Source of the DNA: Aulostomus chinensis
Lineage: Eukaryota; Chordata; Actinopteri; Syngnathiformes; Aulostomidae
Assembly (NCBI GenBank): GCA_037954235.1
Contig: JBBMOA010000022.1
Coordinates: forward strand, 2,961,001 to 3,025,000
Reading direction: 5' to 3'
Length of the DNA: 64,000 nucleotides
Part shown: positions 48,301-62,100 of the stretch, one piece after another
Layout of the letters: every line of letters starts with the position of its first letter
How positions within the stretch are numbered: the stretch's first letter is position 1
Notes under the pieces: model-generated
The model's input: the letters and a program-made list of their open reading frames with translations, nothing else
Told to the model about the DNA's origin: nothing
Databases searched by the model: none
Translations under genes and position numbers: made by a program

Positions 48301-49289
48301 AGAGACACTCTCTTCTGGCAGGTGTAGCCAGAGCACCAACCATGATCCTGGGGGCCTGGAAACACCAACAAGCCGCTTCTCACTTTTTGTTCTTGAACTG
48401 ATGTTAAAGTGATACTTGACCCTTCCACGTCCTCACAAATACATATCTTCATACATATCCTTCACCAAATTTGTATTTTTTTTTTTACTCTTACGTCACT
48501 TTGTTTTGACGTCAGAAGTGTCAGTCACGTCTATTTAGCTTGAAGCTAATGGCAGCTGACGGCTAACAAGCTGTAGCTGCTGTCAGCCCTTTAGCTTCAA
48601 GCTACGTACGCGTGGCTGGATCTTTCTGCATTCTGAAGACAGAAGTGATGCTGGAGGATAAAACTCTCCATTCCTGAGTACTGGAAGGGCTCAGTTACAC
48701 TCTGGAGGTGTTAACGTGAACGTCCATCATGATCAGACTTGTTTTCTGGAATTTACTTGTGTTGAGACAATAAAAAGTGTCCAACCATTGATGAGATCCA
48801 CAAAGCCGTCTCCAAGCACCGCGACTGGGGACAGACGTCTGGTCTCTGTGTCTGAGTCGAGGCTCTCAATAACAAGCATCCTGTAATTCAGTCCGAAACA
48901 CTTGTAGCACTGCCAGGAGGTCATGAACGTGCAGTTGTCCCTGATCACACCTGAGGACAGACGTCAGTGGACAGTTGTACACTTTTGTTTTTTTGTCTTT
49001 TAAAATCAAAGTTGCACAACGGCCGTCCAAACAGCCCCTACGGCTGAGTTTCGCACCTTTGTGTGGAGCGATCTGGTTCACGGGGATGCGGCTTCCGTTG
49101 AGGAACGTGAGCATAACTTTGGGGATGCGATAGTCACCAAGCCCCCTCCTGGGATCGCCTCCCCACTCGTACTCAGACTGGGGCACCACAGTACCCACTG
49201 CACCCAGGAGCGAGCCGTCCAAGTCCTTCAGCATGCTCTTCTTCTTTGCATCGCAGTCCATGTCCACACAGTCAGCTGGGTTCACTTTA
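45339..49289 (-). CDS. pkhd1l1: pkhd1l1 block 5: C-terminal stalk and tail
   Basis: Exons 49289-49057, 48950-48786, 48355-48198, 48056-47921, 47457-47113, 47032-46881, 46794-46648, 46493-46340 and 45652-45339. Juxtamembrane ectodomain with Cys-rich pieces (DNCTFMTSWQCYKC, HGWCSGYTCQKR). The exon at 47,113-47,457 carries a dibasic SARRRKRST, a possible proprotein convertase site. The last exon is Ser/Thr/Pro-rich and ends in a moderately hydrophobic stretch, TAGSLCLVSVIYSVACC, followed by only SDVVPLC and the stop. There is no basic cytoplasmic tail. Confidence 0.93.
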
Positions 49290-52200
49290 CTGAAGCACAA
49301 ACACACACACACACACTACAGATTTCAGAGACGTAACTGAAAAGAGTTTTATGTAAAAAAAACAAAACAAAACACTTGCTTTTATTGGCCGAAGTGTTGA
49401 AAGCAGAAGGCCGCAGCTGAAACGCCGTCTACATTAAATCAGCTGTGGAGACACTCATCATTCACACTTCTTTTTAGACTAAAAGTGATGGAAGTTTCAC
49501 TGCTGGTAACCTGGACTAAAAACCAAAAGTTGCAAGAGCAGAATGACAATCAGTCCTCCTCTGCAGATGAAAGCTTCCAACTGGCCAAAGTCAGATGGGC
49601 TGACGTTCCACATGCTGTTCTCTGTGCTGGACTTTACCCCAGGTCAGGCCTGTGGATGAAGACCTTGGCCTCTTCAGTGCTGTCAATCATCGTCAGACCC
49701 GAAACCTGCACAGGGTGCTGCAAGTCCTCGTTCAAGGGGTTGGTCAAGAACATCACGTTCATCTCGCCGGAGCAGACGTCTTTGAAACCGATGAACGTTG
49801 TGTCTGGAAAGAGAGAAAACAGGGACGTTAGGATTTATAGATATTTGTGACACATGATTCTGGGGGGGGTCCTGGTTCAAGGATCTGATTAGAGCTTCGA
49901 GACTCAGAACCTGCCAGAAAGATGACACATCTGATCTGGCCTGGCAGCATCTCCCCCCTGTGGGTTCTCCCACTCACCCGTGACTCTCATCACTCCTTTG
50001 ATGGCGTTGTAGTTGTTGTTGAGATGATGCGGTTTTACTGGCGCATTATTGTGTCCAGATCCAAACGTCGGCCAGCAGATTCCTGATCTGCCACCTGTAT
50101 CAAGTAAAAACGGAGTCAAGACAAGCAGTCTTTGCTCGTACTTTCACTTGCAGCTACTCTCATTTTGTTTTCCTGGAATTTTTTTGTGGTGAATTCCCGT
50201 TCACTTCTCTTTTGTCTTTTTTATCGGTTCCCTCTTTCCCTCCTCAGCTCTCGTCTCTGCCACGCCTTTTATTTAGTTGACGTCTCACCAGTTTTGTTGA
50301 CTTGTTCAGTTTGTCAGTTTCCCTGCCGATCTGCTAATTCTGTCGCAGGTTGAATGACTGTACCGTTGAGAGGTCTGGGGGCCCGATGGTCAGCGCTGAT
50401 CGCCATGTTGAAGTCGGTGGTGGGTAAAGTGTCTGAACAGTTGAAGCTCGGGCTGCTCCCAACAATCAGGGCGCTCTGGGAAAAGAGGGGTGTGACTGTC
50501 AGTTAAAAAAAAAAGAAAAACTAAAGCAAAGACAAATAATGAGCCGATCGCTGTGAAGCTCTCACCTGAATTTGTACTGATTTATCAGCGTAGGCGTGGG
50601 AGAGCGAGGGAGGAGCGAAGATGAGGGGCATGACGGCCATCCCGTTATCCACCAGGGTCACGTTGGCGATGACCACGTTTGTGATGGTCTGAGAAGGTCA
50701 GAGGACGATAATCACCATCATCTGAGGCCTGCAGCTTCCGGGCTTCTTTTCAAGGACCCTGAACTGTTGCTAGCACTGACCCGCTGCTAACTGTACATGT
50801 CTTTCATGTACTTTACTGCTTTACTACTTGTGTACTTGCACCTTGCACCCCCACTCACACCTGTAGTATTTCTTCATTTTTGCTACCTGCCTAGGTATTA
50901 GCTGTTAAAAAGCAATCTCGCTGATGATGTTTAACTCCTGTGTTTTACACTGACAAATAACAAATAAATACAAGTTAAAGCAATACTTCATCCAAACAGT
51001 GTATTTTGCCTTTCAAGTACTCTCAAATAGTCTTGAGTTGACATCCAGCAATGCTCTTCGGAACGCCACAATACAGCCGTATGTATTAATCAAAGTGTGC
51101 GGCTCACCGAGTGTGCGGCTGAATAAAGACGGCGGTACCAGGTGATGCACCTGAGGGTGCCTGGAAGGCTGTTAGGGGCAGTTTTGCTGTTATTAGCCAG
51201 TAACCGTTAGCTTTGAGCTACATGCACGTTTCTGGCTCTTTCTGTATGCTGGAGTCTCAGAGAGGTTATGCTGCAGCAGCAGCCCCCCCCCCCCCCCCAA
51301 ATAATTGGTGAGCTCAACATGTATTCTTCAGTATTTAAAAGACAAAATAAACTTTGTGGGTGAAGTATTACTTTGAGTATTAACATTCCTGAAGGCGTTT
51401 CTCCTCTCATCCAGCCCTCTTCAGCTCTAACTGAGGCCTCTGGAGGCGTAGCCTTGTGCTCCTTTCCTTTCCCCTGACATTTCATGGCGGGCCAAGAGCT
51501 AATAAGTGAGAGGCTGAAATGACTGCGCTTGTCTGGCTGTGGCGGCTCACTTCGCTCCGTCTGCTCTCCTGTTCAAGAGTAAATCCCCAGCTCTGCTTTT
51601 CATTTGATGACCCCTGACCTGATCACCACCTCACAAGTCTCTCAACTTATTTTCATCACAGCAGGTTTTTCTTGTGTGGAGGAATCAAGCATATAAAAGA
51701 AGATAAGAGTAAGACATAAAAGGTGTTAAGTTTTCAAACCTGGGAGTAGATGCCATAGTCGAAGCTCCTCCAGACCAAGAAGCCCTGGACGAGGCTGCAG
51801 CCGGCCAAGCCGTCCTTGTTCAGATACACTCCATACAGGCCGCCGTGAGCCTCGTTGTGAATCCACTTCTCATTTCCATTCCCATGACCTGCAGGAGTAG
51901 AGGTCAAGCGTGACGGAACCAAACAAGCCTGTCTTCCCTCAGAGAAAGGCTTTCGGGATTTTATGCAAAGTCTGAACGGAAAGCTGAGTGTAAAAACGGC
52001 TTTCAGTAATTTAAATCCTCCGTCTGGTGCTACCTGGGCAAGGTTCACCATCGATGCGGTACGCGACCCTCTCGTAACCTGCCACGACGTTGTGCTGCAG
52101 AACAACATCTGTGCCCTCGTTGACCTGATATTGCAGGAAATAGAACAGGTCATGCTTTAACATTATTAGAATTATCATTTTCTAAAAAGCATCAGGGGTT

Positions 52201-53088
52201 CTTATATTTTGAGAGGATGGACCTCGACGGCAGCGTTCCAGTTGAAGTTGAAAGGCTCCTCCCGGTCCTGGTACGATCCCGGCCACAGCGACATGGTCAC
52301 CAGGTTCCTCCTGACTGTTACGTTCTTACCCCAGATTCTGATCGCTGCAAACGTTTGACAACATTGAAGGGTGTTTTTCTCTCAAACTCAGACAGGAAGG
52401 AACCGTCGGATGTTTACCTTCCCCCACAGTGTGGTGGACAACGTTATCGTCGACAATCAGTCCCGCGGTTCCAAACACCCCGATGGCGGGGGAGAATCCG
52501 TCATGGAAGGCACAGCCCTGGATGTACGAGTCCTCTTGTGAGACCTGTTAACAAGAAAACCACAACATTTGTTGTGTATCGATGAGAACCGGACGGCCCC
52601 CTCCTCAGATCTCTCTCTCCTCAGCAAAGCCTCCTCATCAGGAGCAACATGAAGTGCCGTTGTTGGCCTGTTTCATATTTCGTTCATTTTTATGACTATT
52701 CTACATTTGTTAGGTTTTTGTTTGTTTTTGTTAAACTCAGATATTTCATGAAGAGGTTTCTTGAGTTCACAAAGAAGTTTTTCCAGAACGCAGAAAGAGC
52801 CAGCCACGTACACGGTTAGCTTGAAGCTAATGGCGACTGACAGCTAACAACAGCAAAACTGTCCAAACGGTTCAGTTTACAAACTTTTAAGCGCATCATC
52901 TGGTACAATCCCCGGCTTCTTTATCCAGGTATATGATCAATAATCTCACTTTAATCTGAGTTTTAAAAAAAACAAACAAACAAAAAAAACAACAACACAA
53001 AGGTATAATTCACAGTAGTGCTGGATGTGACCAGCTGGAGCATTATGTTGAACCAACTTGCTCAAACTTCTTCAGAGCAACATGTGCT

Positions 53089-53144
<56 letters not shown>

Positions 53145-56100
53145 CTCTCCCAGGTTCAGGAAGGCCACAGAGTAGCGAGGATCGCTGTAGTCGGTCCAGC
53201 CTTCCTGACCAGAGTGGAAGAACTCCACGTTCCTGATTTGCGCTTTGCCTGGAGGAATAAAGCTCAGTGTAGCTGCAGCTGTTGGAACTTCACGGAACAC
53301 GTCAGTCTATGACAGCTCAACATTAAAATACTCTCATAATGGCACATTCACAATGCCTTCTACTCTAAATAAAGGACTTCTACTGCACCTTTGTAGTCGA
53401 TTCCAGCCCAGGAGAACGTGCCAACCAACAATCTGGCTCCAAATGAGTCCGCCATCATGCCTGCATACTCCTCACCGATGATCTTGATGTTTCTGGACAG
53501 AAGACCGACATCAGCAGCCAGAGTGTAGGAGCCTGATGGCCCTGGAACAGAGTGAGTCTCACCTGGACACAAAAAGGAACAGAAGTTATGAAGTCTTTGT
53601 GACATTATCGATTAACTCAGTAAAACTGTAGAAAAAAACTGTTTTCAAAAAGGACAACTTTCAGTTAAAATCAGCTACAATAAGAACTGGTACTTCCTTT
53701 CAGAATGAATTAAGATATTTCCATGCTGAGTGACTGGTTGTTCTCAGTCTGTTCATGTCTGTTGATGTACATTTCGCTATTAAAATGATGCCTGTGTGTC
53801 CTAAATGCTCCACCTGAACTCTTCTACGTGTGGTAGTTGTACTGGACGTCCGTCCGTCCTCGGCCTGTCGCATTAATTAATGATGCAGAAGCAGAAACAC
53901 CACTGATGCGAGTGTTTGTTATTGTTGTATTCTGGGGACATGGAACTCTGTCTGTATAAAAAGTTGTGGAACTGACCAATATGAGTGTGGCTCAAAGGCT
54001 GGTTCAGGGTCAGGACGCGTCCGTCCGATGACACATCCGTGATCTGTCGTTTTTCTGTCTCCCACGCGCTGTAACTGGAGGTGGAAATGACGACTTCGTC
54101 CCCAGCCTGCACGAATCACACAGGCAGACATGAGCAGTCACAGAGGAGGTATGGATGTGTTCGTGTGCACAAGTATCAAGAGTCTTGTACTGCAAAAAAA
54201 AAAAGCAACCACAGAGACCTGCCAGTCGACAGGCAGCGCCAGGGTGAGCGTGATGGAGCCGGCGTCAGCGGTAGCAGCAAGTTTGGTGTGGTAAACGTTG
54301 TGTGGTTGTCCGTAGAGCTCAAGTGTTCCAAACACACCTGTGACGTGACGAACAAAAGCCTGAAGCGTCTGCTGGTGCAGCTTTGTAGCATCACATGATT
54401 GAAACATCCAAACATTTGAAAGCCTCAAGATTTAGAGTGTCTAATGTTTACAGTGCATGGCAGTGGAAGAATGTTCCATAAGATACTGTGTTTAGGACTA
54501 CATTTAGGGTGTGGATCATGGAGGAACTCTCAGTACGATACTACTGGAATACTTCGTCCACCATGGTGGAAGTTTCACCATACAGCAATTCTGAGATGAA
54601 AGATAGGTTGAAAGACCGAGGTCTCAGGTCCCAGATCTCTGATCTCAGGTTCCAAGTCTCTGATCTCAGGTCCCAGGTCTCTGATCTCAGGTCCCAGGTC
54701 TCTGATCTCAGGTCCCAAGTCTCTGATCTCAGGTCCCAGGTCTCTGACCACAGGTCTTGGGCTCTTCACCGGATGATGAGTATTAACCAGTTTTCTTACC
54801 CAGAACTTTGGATCCCTGGTTGGGCCCGTTAGGCAGAGGCCAGTCAGGAGTGTGGTGGTTTCCTCTCAGGTTGATGAGCAGCTGACCCCTGAAAGGTTCG
54901 TCATGCCATCCTGCTATCAGCCGGCCGCCCTGAGACCCAAGAAGGCGGAACGTCATTGAACTGGACAGCGCAGCAGCGGCGCCGATGGTTTAACATTCTG
55001 CTGATTTGCCGCTCTCTCCAGCACAGAGACGCGTTCTCTGACCTGGATGGAGACGTAGACGGCGTCGATCACTACACTGTTGTACTCATGCGTGGACCGA
55101 GCGTGTCTGGTGCTGGAGCTGTTCATGGAGTCCGGGATCTCCAGAACCCCGACGACTGTCAGCTTGTTGAGAGGAGGGGTGCTGCCGTCCAGGACCACCC
55201 ACATCCCTGTGGGGGGACGAGGATACAGAAGTACTGCACAAATCCTGGATGATAAAACTCCCCTCGCTTCCTTTGATCTGCTCAAACCGTTTTAAAGTCT
55301 TGAGTTTTTCAAACCAAATTAAGCAACTTTCAAGACACCAAAACCCAAGGCTTCCGGTTGCTGGAAGCGTTTAACCACGATTTTCTGATGCAGGGAGATA
55401 ATCTATGAATGTGGCAGGACTGTTTCTTTCAAAAAGATTTTCAGTGAAACATCACATCATGTTGAGAATCAGGTTTGTTCCTGACACGAAAACAATAAAA
55501 TCAAATATTTCCCAGCCGTTCAAGACGTAACACGGTGCCTGTAATATCACACAAAGTTAAAAAAAAACAGCAGCTCCTTCAGCATTAACTGTCCTATCTC
55601 TGACTTTTTACCTGACGGGATGACCACGTCAGCGCCCTCTGCTGGAACAGTGAAGTTATTTTCAGCAGAATCTTCCCAGAAAGAGGCATTTGACCAGAGA
55701 CTGGAGACAAACAAACAGGACATTTAAGTGTTAATCAGACTGGAGTCACCATGACAACATTGTTTGTAGAAATCAACCGATATGTGACTGTTGTTTAGTA
55801 CATGAAGTCGTCGGGTCGACGGCTGGGCAGGGGGGCGAGTGTTGCTGGAGGAGGAGGTGGCGGCCGGATGCAGTTGGGGAAGAAGCAGCGGTAGACCCTG
55901 AAGTATATCTCAACGTCCTTCGTGGAGCGGTCCACGCTGGCTCGACGCCTGCGCTGGCTGGTCTTGCCAGACACTGCGAGAAGTCACACAAATGATTGCC
56001 ACGACTTCAGGTGGTTTAATGAAATCTTGAAAACAGATTTGAAGCGACACTTCGCCCACAACCAGGAGCTGGAGGCTGTTTTTGATGACACGAGCCGCTC

Positions 56101-59100
56101 TAGTTTCAGCTGAGAACAATTCAAAGGAAATCTGTGCGGAGCGTCTTGTGAATGCATGCTAAGGAAACCCACGCTCCCAGATTTACAAATCCATTTTCAA
56201 ATACAAATTCCTCTTCGTTCAACAAGAGCGTGTCAGGGAGCGTCTAACCGATGTAGAAGAGGTTGTTGGAGCTGTCGTCGAAGTACCAATCTCCATTGTT
56301 GTTGCTGGCGAAGCTCAGCGGCGCAGACGATCCGTTTCTCTCGTCGACGATACGGAACCTGTCTGGACTCTGCGTTAAGTTGTGGTTGATGATCACGTAT
56401 TGATCTGACTGTATGGAGAAGACAGCACATGGAGGAACATGGTTACAACCAGGAACTGATGTGTGTTCAATCAGGTCATGGTACAGAGTTTAATGTACCC
56501 TGAAGCCGTAGAACTTTGCCATGTAAGTGATGTTTGTGATCTGATCCGCGTTGTCAAAGAACCAGTTGTACGTCTCGCCGGAGGGCAGCAAGGCCATCCA
56601 GCCGAACTTGTGAGTCATTCTCTTCTTCAGAAAAGGAACCACACTAGAACCTGAACAGAAAATCCAGGCCAGGCAATAATCCATCAATAATCCACCCGGT
56701 TTTTAGGGATTTACAATACACATTTAATAAACGGACTCAGATGTCAGCAGGAGATTTAGAGAGTTGATGATCACTTTCCATCCTTTTCATTTGCATCAAT
56801 TGGAAGAAGTGTACTTCAATTACTGCGTATCACCTGTAGAGGTCAGTAAATGGCACCGATTACTCTTTGCTTTTTCCTCATCTACTTCATCTCTGGGTTT
56901 ATTTATGTACCAAAGTGAAACCCCACTTGAGTCTGATCCAACAATGTGAGCACATCAGTGGGTTTTCATACCGTGTGAGTTTTCATACCGTGTGAGTTGG
57001 TTAAGATGACATCTTTGGCCTTCAGGGAGGTTGGCGTGGGATTGTTGAATGACAAACGATGGAAACTGACAGTGTGGTCGCACACGGCGCCCGGGAAACC
57101 CACGCTCCACTCGGCGCTCTGGGAACAGTGCGCAGGGTCTAGCAAGGGGCTCAGAGGCACTACTTTATGGTTGATGTTCCCTGGAAAACAAGCCAGCGAG
57201 GTCAGTGGTCACTACTTTAATAAAACTTCTAAAACTGAGGTGACGCAGTAGGACTGGACTGCGTAGTATTTATAAAACATAGAGCAACATCAGACGTCTC
57301 CTTTGAAAACTATTATTTTGTTAAATGAGTGCGTCTGGATCCGGGGACTGAGTTCTTAAAGGAACACAACAATTTTTGGGCAAAAAGGGCTGACCTGCAC
57401 CTCAGACTAGCTGACTACAAGTTAGCTTAGCACAGTGAATGGTAGCGGGTGGGAAGCTAGCAAGTCTCTGGCAAAAGTCATCTATCATCCTCACCATCTC
57501 TTACAAACTTGGCTGCATTAAATCACCTCGCTCAGTCAGGAAAGTAGTTCCTAGTAATGAATGAGATTCCAAAATTAAAATGTCTCATTATCAAAATCAT
57601 TTCATGGTATTTGCATATTAACGCAGGCAAGGAATGAATGTGTATTTGATTCGTTTTGACAGCTGTATGCTAACCCACCCATTCACTACAATTCATTGCG
57701 CTAAGCTAACTAGCGGTCTCCGGCTCCCAACTGCATGGGCAGGGAGGAGAGGGGCGTCTGCCTTCTTGCCTGGCTCTGAGGAAGATGGCAAACAAGCGCA
57801 TTTCCCAAAAGAGTTTGTGTTCCTTTAAATGCTAATTGATCATAACAGGACTTACAGCTAAGAAATGTCAGATATTCAATGAATGAGCAGCACGAGGCAA
57901 AAGACTGAGTACCTGTGAGGGAACCATCAGTGTCCACCAGCTGCACCTCGTGCTCCCACCTGAAGCCGGCCTTGTTGGGTGAGTTGAAGTACTCGATTCC
58001 GCTGAATCTGACGGCCCAGCCTCCACAGCGATCCACACACGTCCCATCGATGGTAGTTACCCCGATAGCTGCGCAGGAGCCGCGGTCAAAATTGATGAAC
58101 TTGGTGTTCAGGACGCTCATGCCGTCGTCGAATGGTGTGATGACGCCTCGGCGGGTGCAGTAGCCGTCTCCCAGTCCCAGCTCGTCCACGTGGGCCACGA
58201 TGGTGCTGTTGGACACCACGGCCCCACCATCCTCTCCAAAGCTGCTAACTGCCCACTGCATGATGCGCTTAGCATCGATACCCGCTTTCTCATTGTTAAC
58301 CATGGTGAAGTCTTCAAACTGCACAGCACCCACGTTGACCCACTCGGCACCTTTCTCAGAGTTCCAGGTAGTGAGGGAGCGGAAGACGGCTGGCTCTGGG
58401 ATGCTGGAGTAGCAGCCTCCATTCTTCATGGGGAAAAAGTCTTGGAAGATCCAGAGGCCGAACCAGCCCTGAGAGTGCACAGTGTTGTTGAAGAACTCGC
58501 CAAGCGGAACCCTTTTCTGGCAGATGTTTCTGTCAAATGAGGGGCCATCGGGGTGCTCGTGCATCCGGTACCAGAAACCAAAGTGGGTTCCGCCTGCTGC
58601 AGCGTTGTGTCGGATGATATTGTTGGGATTGGTGACCCAGTAGGCGGCAGGAGTGACATCATCGTTCAGGAGGCTGGTGCTTTGCTTGACAAACACAGCC
58701 AGGTTGTACTGCAGGATGTTCTCCGTCTCGATGCCGTCCTCGATGAAGAAGGCCCCGCCCATGATGTCGTAGATGACGTTGTGCTCCACCAGCAGCCGGT
58801 GAGTGTTGTGGATGGTTACGGCCCTGTTGTAGGTCTGATGGATGGCACATCCCCTCACGTATGACTGGTAGTCGATGTTTCCCATCAAATGCCAGTGGAT
58901 GGGATAACGTCCCAGCCTGAAGGCCTGGCCGGCGTGGAAGACCTGCGCGAGAGCAAGAATGAACAGACGAAGCAGTTCAGTGTTTGCTGAACAACAAGCA
59001 ACGCTGACATACAAGTCCGATTTTCAAAACATGTCCACCACCTCGACGTATTCGAGCCGACCGATCGCAAGATTCTCGTTCGGTCTGGGCGCGTGGAACA

Positions 59101-62100
59101 TGATGCAGCCTCCGAACTGATCGCTGCCGACCTCCTCTCCAAACCTTCCTTGGAAACAGGTTTGGGTGGCGAATTCACCTGCAGCACACAGAGAAGAAGG
59201 AAGAGGTTCATGTTTAGTACCACAGTAACATAATATTTACGACGTGTTTACCATCCCGAAACAAGTACAACGTAGTACTCATGTAGATTGCCAAGTTATT
59301 TCATGAGGGACATTTATTCTTTGATGAAAAGCTACCATTTTACCTCAGTGGGTGAGGCTGCAGGCCGTTAAATTAAGAGGGAGATCTTTTAGTCAGGGAA
59401 GATGGCATCATGAAGGTGGAGGAGTGTCTTCATACCTGTGTTGAAACCATCGGGGCAGGCTTCAATCTTGTCATTCCACTCCTCGTTTTGGGAGCCTCGT
59501 ACCACGATGTTCCTGGTGAGGAGGCCCACCTCAGCTCGGCCATCAAACAGCGTGCCGTCCGGCAGCGTGACGGTCACCCCCAGGTGAGTGTATGCGAGTG
59601 GCTCGGCGAGGGTGAGGGTCTTGCCATCAGCGGACACGGCGGCAATCCTCCTCACCTCGTTCTCTCTCTGGCTGTGCCTGGACGTCGAAAGTAGAGAGAT
59701 CAGAGTCTGTGGTCCAAGCACCTTCTGTGCAGCTCACCGAGTCACCCGGGACTCTGACGTGGACACAAACGCAACCAAACTGCAAATGAGCAACACGAGC
59801 AGAAGGCATGCATGCCGATGATTCATTTACTGGAATAAACTTGAACCTTGACGGCATTTTTGTTTTTGTTTACCAAAATGTGTATTTTGCTTTTCAAGAA
59901 CTCAGTCGTAGGTGTCTCCAGCTCACTAAGCCTTTTCTTGTACTGTACCTTGAGCTTGAAGCTGATGATAACTGACGGCTAACAACAGCAAACCTTACAC
60001 CAGGCGATGTGCTCGAGAGTTTTCAAACTGACATTTTTTGGACAATTTTGCTGTTGTCAATAATCAGCAGCCATTAGCTTGGAGCTAAACATACATGGCC
60101 GGCTCTTTCTTAACTCCAGAGTCATAAAGAGGGGAAAAAAAAAACAACTTGTGGGCTCAAGGCAGTTTTTTTCTGAAAACTTGAAAGCCAAAATACCCCT
60201 TTATGCCGGAAGCATCACTTTACGTGCCAGTATAAGATTTTACATCCTTCTCGCTGCAGTAGATCAGACAAGCAAGGCTCCACATCTCCCACTGCTGAGC
60301 AGGCTCTCCCTGAAAGGATGTGGTAGTCACACGCTGAGCTTCGCCTCAGAAAAGCATCACTACAGTTTGTGTAATCCATCCATCGTCATCTTCCGCTTAT
60401 TCCTACACATTAAGGGTCGCGGGGGGGGTGGAGCCTATCCCAGCGTCAACGGGCGAGAGGCGGGGTTCACCCTGGATAGGTCGCCAGTCCATCACAGGAC
60501 CAACATAGAGAGACAAACAACCACTCACACTCACATTCACACCTACGGTCAATTTAGAGTATCAATCAGCCTCGTCCCCTCTTGATGTCTTTGGACTGTG
60601 GGAAGAAGCTGGAGTACCAGAGAGAACCCACGCAGGAACAGGGAGAACATGGAGACTCACACAGAAAGATCCCGTGCCCGAGCTGGGACTCGAACCCGGA
60701 GGCCACAGTGCTGACCACTGCACCACCGTGCAGCCCAGTTTGTGTAATAATTTTTTTTTTTTTAAAGCAAAAATATTACCATGTTAATTTGACAGCCCTA
60801 AAAACAGTATTTCATCATAATCTTATGAATGGGAACATAAAGTATTTTCAAACTGCAGCTGAACAATCATGAGATCTCACACACACTCGTGGTGCCAGAT
60901 TTAAATTTCAACACAAGCGTTTCCTCCTGCTTCCAGGCAGAACTCTGGCGCTGCGGTTGAACGGATTAGCATGTAAATTAGCACGATTTATTTCCGCCTG
61001 ATGGGATTTGGTTCTTATCCAGGATTTGGTGGATGACAGGTTTGATCCCGACATCTCCTCTCTGGGGAGGGTTCAACTCTGCGCTGTTATGAAACAAACT
61101 TCAGCCTCCAGCTGTGGAGCATCAGCTCAGAAGTTAGAACTGGATCCTTTAAGGACTGGTTCTGTTAGCTGAGAGCTTCGAGATGCTCGAGTCTCTACCT
61201 GTGACCAGTGGAGGCAATGACGATTTCATCACCGGCTTTCCACGTCACCGCCTTCATCAGGGTGAGAGTGGTGGAGCCATTGGTCGCCGTCTGGGCCAAG
61301 TGGGTCCACGGGACAGGAACCGGAATACCTGGAGAGACAAGTTATCAACAATGAGCCGTACCTGCGAGGGAAGGTGAGGTGTCACGATCAGTAACGTCGC
61401 TGCAGGACACAGACCTCATGTTACTCTGTACATGATACAGGGATATGTTTGGGAATACTGGGCTTTCTTTTGCTTCTGCTCTTTTTGCCTCAGACATTTT
61501 GTTCTGGACACAAGACGCCGACTGCAGAAGCGTTCCAATCCTAGCAAATGTAAAAAATACTCGATCCCAGAAAAAAAGTCTTACCACATTGGTGATGAGA
61601 CCTTTACTTTGAATGACAAAAAGCAGCAAAACTGTCCTTTAACCAACTCTGAAATTCATCATCCACTGTAATCCATCCGGCTAGAGTAAAGGGGCGGAGC
61701 AACAGCGAACACCATGTGACACAGATACAGGAAGTGACTCATCTGGTTTCCCAGATACCAGTGTGTGTTTTTCATACCATGCAGGTCCAGGATTCCCTCT
61801 CTGACGGCCAGAGTTTTGGTTCCATAAACGGGAAGTTCTGGCGAGCGCAGGTTTCCATGGAGGGTGATGATGGCTTTGTGCTGGAATGGCGCCCCCTCCT
61901 GGCCAATCTGCATCCTTCCTCCATCGGTGATGAGGATGTTTTCCGCCTGCAGCTCGATGTCGGCCTCGTCGAACATCAACGTCCCTCCTGAGTTAAAAAA
62001 AAAACAAAACAACGAATTAGAAATGAAATATGAGTGGCAGGAAAAGAGAATTAAAGTGGCTTAGTCATCACAACGAGTATCTGAAGGTCTGAAGATATTT

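Noticed and set aside
54488..54832. Plus-strand frame with repeated SDLRSQV heptads
   Set aside because: Product of the 21-bp minisatellite in a pkhd1l1 intron; the array length keeps any frame open.
60079..60872. Plus-strand frames over the interspersed repeat
   Set aside because: They lie within fold-back and high-copy repeat sequence with no protein similarity.
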